NCBI GenBank assembly: GCA_009801015.1
Contig: VHZZ01005825.1
Span: 28,985 to 51,161, forward strand
Direction: 5' to 3'
Source of the DNA: Silene noctiflora
Taxonomy: Eukaryota; Streptophyta; Magnoliopsida; Caryophyllales; Caryophyllaceae
Length of the DNA stretch: 22,177 bases
Made by a program: the position numbers and the translations under genes. This document shows positions 20,201 through 22,177 of the stretch, piece after piece. Numbering within the stretch: the first letter of the stretch is position 1; every line of letters begins with the position of its first letter. The notes beneath the pieces are model-generated. The model was not told where the DNA came from. It saw nothing but the letters and a program-made list of their open reading frames with translations, and did not search any database.

Positions 20201-21082
20201 TGACCACACCATAGAAAATCATCTTGAATCATGACATCAAAACAACCCAAAGCTTTGCTGAACAAAAACCAACTCATAACAATCTGATGGTAAACACAGC
20301 CGATAAAACCCGATTTGTCGCGTCCAAACCAAACCGAATCGAACTCAAGGTGACTTCTGACTCGATAATGACCAGACTCAACAATGATTTAGCTTTATAA
20401 TGGTCCAAATGAGATGTTTGTCATTAAACTTAACAACCTTTCTGGAAATGTTTCCAATGGATCTGAAAAGGTGAAATTGGCTTGACAAACCAAATCCCAA
20501 ACCCACTTGAATGACATGGTTGACATCTCTACACTTAATATTACCTCTGTATTGATACGACATGAAGAGGTTTCCACGTGATGATAATGCAAATTACGTC
20601 GTAAAATCGTTGCCAACAAATAGTAATGAGAGAATGCTCAAAGTATAGAAAGACTAGAATTAGGGTGTGTTTGGATAGAAAAAGTGGAGGGAAAGGGAGG
20701 GGAGGGGGAAGGAGGGAAGAGAAAGGGAGGTAAGGGGAGGGGAGGGCAAATGGAACGTGGGTGTTTGGATACAATTTCCTTCCAAATCTTGCCTCTTGTG
20801 GAGAGATTTTGATTTGCCTTGGAGGAGGGAAAATGGATCCCTCTAAATCTCTCCCCCTCCATTTCCCTCCACCCTTAGTTGCTATCCAAACAAGTGATTT
20901 AAATCCCCTACTCTCCCTCCCTTTCTTTTCCCTCTAAATTCCTCAATCCAAACACACCCTTAATGTTGAACTTTTTTATAGGCGAATCTATTTATGTAGT
21001 TTGCATTAAGAGTGATGTCATGGAACTTGATATTTGAATTATGGTTTTACAGATACCTGGTCTCCGTCGGCCTTCACAGTAG
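5116..21082 (+). CDS. PPME1: Protein phosphatase methylesterase 1 (PP2A demethylase), complete 13-exon gene
   Basis: Coding segments are 5116-5243, 5937-6021, 6395-6465, 7014-7128, 7298-7377, 10105-10189, 10275-10355, 12133-12227, 13253-13303, 17244-17324, 19529-19601, 19716-19793 and 21053-21082. They total 1053 nt, giving 350 residues plus TAG, and every intron is GT-AG. The protein is an alpha/beta-hydrolase: acidic, disordered N-terminus (1-43), conserved DW...YFDQEEDI (53-64), oxyanion loop HGGGYAG (89-95), MDLRGHGKS (114-122), nucleophile elbow GHSMGG with Ser160, VVVDVVEGTA with Asp185, LLLLAGTDRLDR, TIGQMQGKFQM (294-304) and GHAIQED with His312. Spacing matches human PME-1 (Ser156, Asp181), but the acidic insert of the animal protein is absent, as I recall for plant forms. 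Known family role: hydrolysis of the methyl ester on the C-terminal Leu of the PP2A catalytic subunit, in cytosol and nucleus. 5116 is the first in-frame ATG of exon 1. Exon choice rests on homology remembered from Arabidopsis and human proteins; no transcript was seen. Confidence 0.95.
5262..5289 (+). repeat. (CT)n microsatellite at the start of intron 1
   Basis: A CT run begins 19 nt after the intron 1 donor. CT tracts near the 5' end of plant genes are common. It also makes a pyrimidine-rich intron start. Confidence 0.85.
5937..6021 (+). CDS. PPME1: PPME1 exon 2
   Basis: It follows an acceptor ending GCAG and encodes residues 43-71, including NKYSTLDWLSYFDQEEDI, the conserved motif before the hydrolase core. 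The donor AAT/GTAGGG leaves phase 0. Confidence 0.93.
6077..6335. mobile_element. MITE-like element in intron 2
   Basis: CTTGGGATGGAG (6077-6088) and the reverse complement of CCTCAATCCCAAG (6323-6335) form imperfect inverted ends, and weaker pairing continues inward for about 20 bases. It fills most of intron 2. No flank duplication was identified. Confidence 0.4.
6395..6465 (+). CDS. PPME1: PPME1 exon 3 (oxyanion loop)
   Basis: It encodes residues 72-95: VFHVYKAGTEGPVIFCLHGG and then GYAG. The HGGG loop supplies the oxyanion hole in this hydrolase family. The acceptor is ACAG and the donor GG/GTATGG. Confidence 0.94.
7014..7128 (+). CDS. PPME1: PPME1 exon 4
   Basis: It encodes residues 95-133, including ASKMKEKTRVVAMDLRGHG and KS, the second core strand and the RGHGKS turn typical of PME-1. 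The donor GAG/GTGATG is followed within four codons by an in-frame stop in the intron. Confidence 0.95.
7298..7377 (+). CDS. PPME1: PPME1 exon 5
   Basis: It encodes residues 134-160, ending in PPAIVLVGH plus two bases of the nucleophile Ser160 codon. The catalytic Ser codon is thus split (AG/T) by the 2.7-kb intron 5. Confidence 0.95.
7683..7768. mobile_element. Stowaway-like MITE, 86 bp, in intron 5
   Basis: It starts CTCCTTCCATTTTTTCC and ends GAAATGGAGAG, an imperfect terminal inverted repeat of the CTCCCTCCGT type, with TA on both sides (7681-7682 and 7769-7770). These are marks of Tc1/mariner-derived Stowaway MITEs. It is very short, possibly a deletion form. Confidence 0.6.
7859..8002 (+). 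repeat. 72-bp tandem duplication in intron 5
   Basis: Two units (7859-7930 and 7931-8002) share GCAGTTNAATAATGAGCTAG and then AAGTAGACCTT, with GACTTGACTC and AAACTCGAA further on. Several substitutions separate them, so the duplication is not recent. Confidence 0.8.
8081..8155 (+). repeat. Heptanucleotide array (TCAAGGG)n
   Basis: Nine identical TCAAGGG units run from 8088 to 8150, with variant units TCAAGAG (8081) and TCAAGAC (8151) at the edges. Identical inner units with variant ends indicate recent slippage growth. The unit length equals the plant telomere repeat TTTAGGG, but the sequence differs at two or more positions in any register. Confidence 0.95.
8831..9012 (+). repeat. 98-bp duplication with a TCTTATTGTAATATCCC motif present three times
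   Basis: Units begin at 8831 and 8929 and share CCGCTTTGTCCCAAAGGCAT and then TGTCAAGCA...ACTCATAAGCAAT. The motif TCTTATTGTAATATCCC occurs at 8831, 8906 and 8929. Few differences exist, so this is younger than the 72-bp duplication. Confidence 0.8.
9013..10104. other. Rest of intron 5, nothing recognised
   Basis: AT-rich intron DNA with no clear element. The poly-T/poly-C stretch near 9107-9140 is low complexity. Confidence 0.5.
10105..10189 (+). CDS. PPME1: PPME1 exon 6 (nucleophile elbow, catalytic Asp)
   Basis: It completes GHSMGG and runs to LAGLVVVDVVE (residues 160-188). Asp185 is the expected triad Asp. The gap from Ser160 is 25 residues, the same as Ser156 to Asp181 in human PME-1. 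Confidence 0.95.
10275..10355 (+). CDS. PPME1: PPME1 exon 7
   Basis: It encodes residues 189-215, GTALASLVHMQKILSSRMKN and then FSSVEKA. The GTA...HMQ segment after the Asp is a strong PME-1 signature. The preceding intron is only 85 nt. Confidence 0.94.
10485..11572. mobile_element. Long-inverted-repeat (foldback-like) element of about 1.1 kb in intron 7
   Basis: The left arm from 10485 and the reverse complement of the right arm ending at 11572 match in blocks: TGAATCTATTTTTAAAATAA against TGAATCTTTTTCTAAAATAA, then TAATGTTTAAAA in both, and about 60 bp further in ATTGGGAAACCCAAACCTAA against ATTGGAATACCCAAACCTAA. The left half is CCACC/CACCA-rich and the right half GGTGG-rich, so the whole can fold back. 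No transposase ORF is present; ORFs in it are composition artefacts. No clean target duplication was seen. A MULE-type or foldback non-autonomous element is possible. Confidence 0.6.
11695..12058 (-). mobile_element. RTE-LINE-like 3' end with (TTG)7 tail, copy 1, intron 7
   Basis: On the minus strand the repeat ends GATGATTCATGTCAGCGACC...GGATTAAGGGTCTAAT(GTT)n. That end resembles plant RTE-clade LINEs and some SINEs. It shares dispersed blocks with 18822-19365, from CATGTGGATTTTTAGTA through TTTTAAGGTATTCC, GATTTAAATTCT and ATGGTTCTAAA to the TTG tail. There is no coding part, so it is a 5'-truncated or non-autonomous copy. Confidence 0.6.
12133..12227 (+). CDS. PPME1: PPME1 exon 8
   Basis: It encodes residues 216-246 plus two bases of Cys247, including IEWSIKGGSLRNIDSARVSI and PSTLKFD. 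The GGSLRNIDSARVS block is characteristic of plant PME-1. Confidence 0.94.
12437..12700 (+). repeat. 176-bp-period direct duplication in intron 8
   Basis: The words TGTGTGG, AAGGCAAGCATT, CAACTCCTTG and CTCCAAAGAAAC recur in order from 12437 and from 12613. The two copies are diverged, so it is an old local duplication. The rest of intron 8 shows nothing I recognise. Confidence 0.7.
13253..13303 (+). CDS. PPME1: PPME1 exon 9 (51 nt)
   Basis: It encodes the end of Cys247, then YVHRACLEETEKYWRG and two bases of Trp264. It was found by frame closure between exons 8 and 10. It is short and isolated between a 1.0-kb and a 3.9-kb intron, and gene finders could miss it. Its 51 nt keep frame if it is skipped. 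Confidence 0.92.
13431..13462 (+). repeat. (GT)n(GC)n alternating purine-pyrimidine tract
   Basis: Thirty-two bases alternate purine and pyrimidine without a break: GT repeats, then GC repeats. The tract lies 128 nt after the exon 9 donor. Such tracts, above all GC alternation, are the classical Z-DNA formers. Confidence 0.9.
13520..13720. repeat. Second copy of the CACCACC-rich repeat family
   Basis: It shares TTATACCCTTGTCATTT (13572-13588) with 4131-4147, followed by a CCACC-rich stretch. CCCCCTCCATTTTTTCTG at about 13521 looks like a MITE terminus. The far end was not found. Confidence 0.35.
14300..14815. repeat. CCACC-to-GGTGG repeat segment in intron 9
   Basis: The sequence moves from CACCACCACC-rich (14340-14480) to GGTGG/GGGTGG-rich (14690-14780), the same base-skew reversal seen in the 10485-11572 element. 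It is interrupted at 14816 by a hAT-like element and may continue after 15280. No coding potential is evident. Confidence 0.35.
14816..15280. mobile_element. hAT-like non-autonomous element, 465 bp, in intron 9
   Basis: The left end TAGGGGTGATAATGAGACGA matches the reverse complement of the right end, TAGGGATGATAACGAGCCGA, at 16 of 20 positions. Both subterminal regions carry repeated AGCTCG/CTCGGCTCG words on an AT-rich core. The 8-bp flank duplication is not clear. It sits inside CCACC/GGTGG repeat DNA, so it is a nested insertion. Confidence 0.55.
15440..16120. other. AT-rich part of intron 9, nothing recognised
   Basis: No gene, inverted ends or tandem structure could be supported here. 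Confidence 0.45.
16257..16435 (+). repeat. Degenerate 30-bp tandem array, six units, intron 9
   Basis: Units start at about 16257, 16287, 16317, 16346, 16376 and 16406 and follow GAGTAGTGAAAGTAACAATA plus about ten bases. Because the period is a multiple of three, it leaves open frames on both strands that encode valine/threonine-rich repeats. These are not genes. Confidence 0.8.
16468..16640 (+). repeat. Related, more diverged repeat block after the 30-bp array
   Basis: TTTATTTGAATATATAAG (about 16484) repeats TTTATTTAAATATATAAG (about 16141). It is again followed by AGTAGT(G/C)AAAG-like units at 16564 to 16635. The AT-rich leader plus array therefore seems duplicated with a period near 345 bp. 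Confidence 0.5.
16703..16910. mobile_element. Stowaway-like MITE, 208 bp, with internal 40-bp tandem duplication
   Basis: It starts CTCCCTCCTATACATTCATT and ends (reverse complement) CTCCCTCCTATTCACTCATT, a near-perfect inverted repeat of about 28 bp. TA precedes the left end. The right flank is AATTA, so the duplicated TA has been lost or changed. Inside, 16777-16816 is repeated at 16817-16856 with about four differences. Confidence 0.75.
17244..17324 (+). CDS. PPME1: PPME1 exon 10
   Basis: It encodes residues 264-290 plus two bases of Arg291: YEGLSEKFLSSPVPKLLLLA and GTDRLD, a diagnostic PME-1 block. The acceptor is GCAG and the donor AG/GTTTCA. Confidence 0.95.
17325..18821. other. First part of intron 10, nothing recognised
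   Basis: Less AT-biased than the other introns. A 144-codon open frame at 18010-18444 has no recognisable motif and no homologue that I know. The GC-rich stretch 18520-18600 may be an old repeat fragment. Confidence 0.4.
18822..19365 (+). mobile_element. RTE-LINE-like 3' end with (TTG)7 tail, copy 2, intron 10
   Basis: It ends GATGATTCATGTCGGCCGAT...GTGATTAAGGCTCT(GTT)n and aligns in blocks with the inverse copy at 11695-12058. It is longer because of two poly-T tracts (from 18841 and 18960) and about 100 bp between them that copy 1 lacks. One ambiguous base (N) sits at 18959 at the second T tract. No ORF of reverse transcriptase is present. Confidence 0.6.
19529..19601 (+). CDS. PPME1: PPME1 exon 11 (catalytic His)
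   Basis: It encodes residues 291-315, including TLTIGQMQGKFQMVVVRHTG and HAIQ. His312 in GHAIQ is the expected triad histidine. The acceptor is CTGCAG and the donor CAG/GTTGAT. Confidence 0.95.
19716..19793 (+). CDS. PPME1: PPME1 exon 12
   Basis: It encodes residues 316-341, EDVPEEFATLVLNFISRNRI and GFHGIE, the C-terminal helix of the fold. It lies only 114 nt after exon 11. Confidence 0.94.
20663..20959. mobile_element. Tourist-like (PIF/Harbinger) MITE, 297 bp, in intron 12
   Basis: The termini GGGTGTGTTTGGAT and ATCCAAACACACCC are perfect 14-bp inverted repeats, and TTA flanks both sides (20660-20662 and 20960-20962) as the family's 3-bp target duplication. The inner arms are GGGAGG-rich on the left and CCCTCC-rich on the right. 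Perfect ends and flanks suggest a rather young insertion. Confidence 0.88.
20690..20738 (+). other. G-quadruplex-forming tract inside the Tourist-like MITE
   Basis: Many G runs of three to five bases occur with short loops (GGGAAAGGGAGGGGAGGGGG and more). They lie on the PPME1 coding strand, so the intron 12 RNA would also carry them. Confidence 0.6.
21053..21082 (+). CDS. PPME1: PPME1 exon 13 (C-terminal end and stop)
   Basis: After an ACAG acceptor it encodes IPGLRRPSQ and TAG. The IPG motif continues the GVEIPG-type C-terminus of plant PME-1. The segment is so short that its place rests on frame, the acceptor and this motif. Confidence 0.83.
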   Translation: MPGLRRPSQ

Positions 21083-21400
21083 CAAACTCTATCTAGGTAC
21101 TGCACGCGGAAGAGAACGTATGGGCACACTCAGGATAGCGTAACATATTAGAGCGTAGTCAAAACAGCTACCAAAATGTCATAAATGGTGATAGAGCTCC
21201 GACGTATAATATAAAGGTAATTCTCGGGGTTGATACTGTTGGAATGATGGCAGAATTTGTTGTCATGGAAGATATAGTAGTCTTGGAAGCTGATTTCATG
21301 AATCCTTATTGTAGCTTAAGTTTTCGCCAAGAAAATGTGAAACAGGAATTTAGTAGAATGATGAAGTAATCCTTGTAAGGTGGCTTTTCGAAAATGTTTA
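21083..21400 (+). other. Probable 3'UTR of PPME1
   Basis: The sequence after the TAG is fairly GC-balanced and has no repeat structure until about 21400, which fits a 3'UTR. AATATA-type signals near 21207 and a TTGTAA near 21373 could direct polyadenylation. The end is a guess. Confidence 0.35.
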
Positions 21401-21559
21401 GAAATTAGAATGGTTTGGTAATTTGAAACTGGAATACCAAAATTCATTTATATATTTAAGCTGTTTTGTTTAGGAAAACAAAAAATTATGAATTTTGGCA
21501 ATATCCTATAACTACAACGACGTTTTAGATGTGCTAGGAGTATCTATAGGTCAGTTTTT

Positions 21560-21870
21560 GATTTAAGTTTTGTTTGGTAAAACTAATTAAAAGGTAGCTG
21601 AAAACTGAAAAGTTGACTAAAATCTGAAAAGGTAACGGATAAGGTAACTGAAAATTAGGAGCTGATAAGGTAACTAATTATATAAAAAATGTTTGGCAAA
21701 CTAACGGTAAAGGTAGTTAATTTTTGGTAAAATGACGTCAAAGGATATGATAATTATTTAATATTTTAGGTTGAAGGGGGTAAAACATGGAAAATAACTT
21801 ATTTCAGGTACCTAAAATTTTGGTCAAATAACTTATTTAAGGTACTTGAAATAAAAACTTATTTCGCACA
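21560..21870. repeat. Degenerate AGGTAACTGAAAA-type repeat DNA
   Basis: GGTAGCTGAAAACTGAAAAG, GGTAACTGAAAATTAGGAG and related words recur through 21590-21720. AATAACTTATTTCAGGTACC and AATAACTTATTTAAGGTACT follow about 37 bp apart. It looks like old MITE-type sequence, but the ends are not resolved. Confidence 0.35.
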
Positions 21871-21878
21871 CCTTTTGC

Positions 21879-22094
21879 TTAGGCGCTGTTAAATCCGCCG
21901 GCCAAATCGTATAAGCCACGGGGTATTTCTTCCAAAGTTCCACTAAGGGCTGAGGCGACTTTTTTACCAGCCGTCATGACTCTCTTCATATTTTTTTCCC
22001 TTTTTTCTTTATATGTCACATCATGGGAATTTTTTTGTCTCACGATTTGCACAAATAGGATTCTACAACCAGATGTACAATGCTCATTGTACAT
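21879..22094 (-). CDS. Unexplained 71-codon minus-strand ORF, doubtful
   Basis: The frame includes KRVMTAGKKVASALSGTLEE and then IPRGLYDLAGGFNSA, which reads like ordered protein rather than AT-rich noise. I recognise no family. The upstream part overlaps the palindrome at 22051-22116, so a start at the inner Met (MKRVMTAGKK...) is as likely. It may be a fragment of a mobile element or a chance frame. Confidence 0.15.
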   Translation of the reverse strand: MYNEHCTSGCRILFVQIVRQKNSHDVTYKEKREKNMKRVMTAGKKVASALSGTLEEIPRGLYDLAGGFNSA

Positions 22095-22116
22095 CTGGTT
22101 GTAGAATCCTATTTGT
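22051..22116. repeat. Perfect inverted repeat, 32-bp arms with a 2-bp centre
   Basis: The left arm 22051-22082 (starting ACAAATAGGATTCTACAACC) is the exact reverse complement of 22085-22116, separated only by CT. Pairing stops on both sides at once. No mismatch in 32 bp means it arose recently or is kept. Confidence 0.95.
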
Positions 22117-22177
22117 ACATCAGGCTCATAAAATGAATAATACTATCTATAGCCCAATAAAAAAAATAAAAAAAAAA

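Noticed and set aside
20541-20862. Proline/serine/phenylalanine-rich minus-strand ORFs
   Set aside because: They are translations of the C-rich strand of the Tourist-like MITE.

Overview
The window looks like nuclear DNA of a flowering plant, probably a eudicot. It is AT-rich, almost free of long ORFs, and dominated by short transposons, SINE/LINE tails and microsatellites. One recognisable gene lies in it. I cannot name the species. Some repeats (ACTCGGCCGAGT palindromes, GTCTCA-ended MITEs) feel Caryophyllales-like, but that is only an impression.

The gene is a complete PPME1 (protein phosphatase methylesterase 1) on the + strand, with coding sequence from 5116 to 21082 in 13 exons. I rebuilt it by hand. 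All 12 introns are GT-AG, the exon phases close without adjustment, and the 1053 coding bases give 350 residues plus a stop. The catalytic triad (Ser160, Asp185, His312) and the HGGGYAG oxyanion loop are intact. The product should remove the carboxyl-methyl group from the C-terminal leucine of the PP2A catalytic subunit. It would oppose LCMT1 and so affect which B subunits bind.

Layout: 1-4870 is intergenic. It holds probable LTR-element fossils (about 830-2250), a palindrome array (1435-1525), a (TTG)17 tract, a 141-bp MITE (2992-3132), a CCCGAC/CGTGT-rich repeat (3535-4062) and a tRNA-type SINE with a clear target-site duplication (4444-4668). 4870-5115 is the likely promoter and 5'UTR. 5116-21082 is PPME1, about 93% intron; the large introns 5, 7, 9, 10 and 12 hold most of the repeats. 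These include two Stowaway-like MITEs, a Tourist-like MITE, a 1.1-kb long-inverted-repeat element, a hAT-like element, two opposed RTE-LINE-like 3' tails, a heptamer array, a 30-bp periodic array and a (GT)n(GC)n tract. 21083-22177 holds the probable 3'UTR, a degenerate repeat, an unexplained minus-strand ORF and a perfect 32+32 bp palindrome.

I found no operon-like or defence-like system and no convincing new system. The best leads are structural: the opposed LINE tails flanking exons 8-10, the terminal palindrome, the palindrome array, and the 30-bp array in intron 9.
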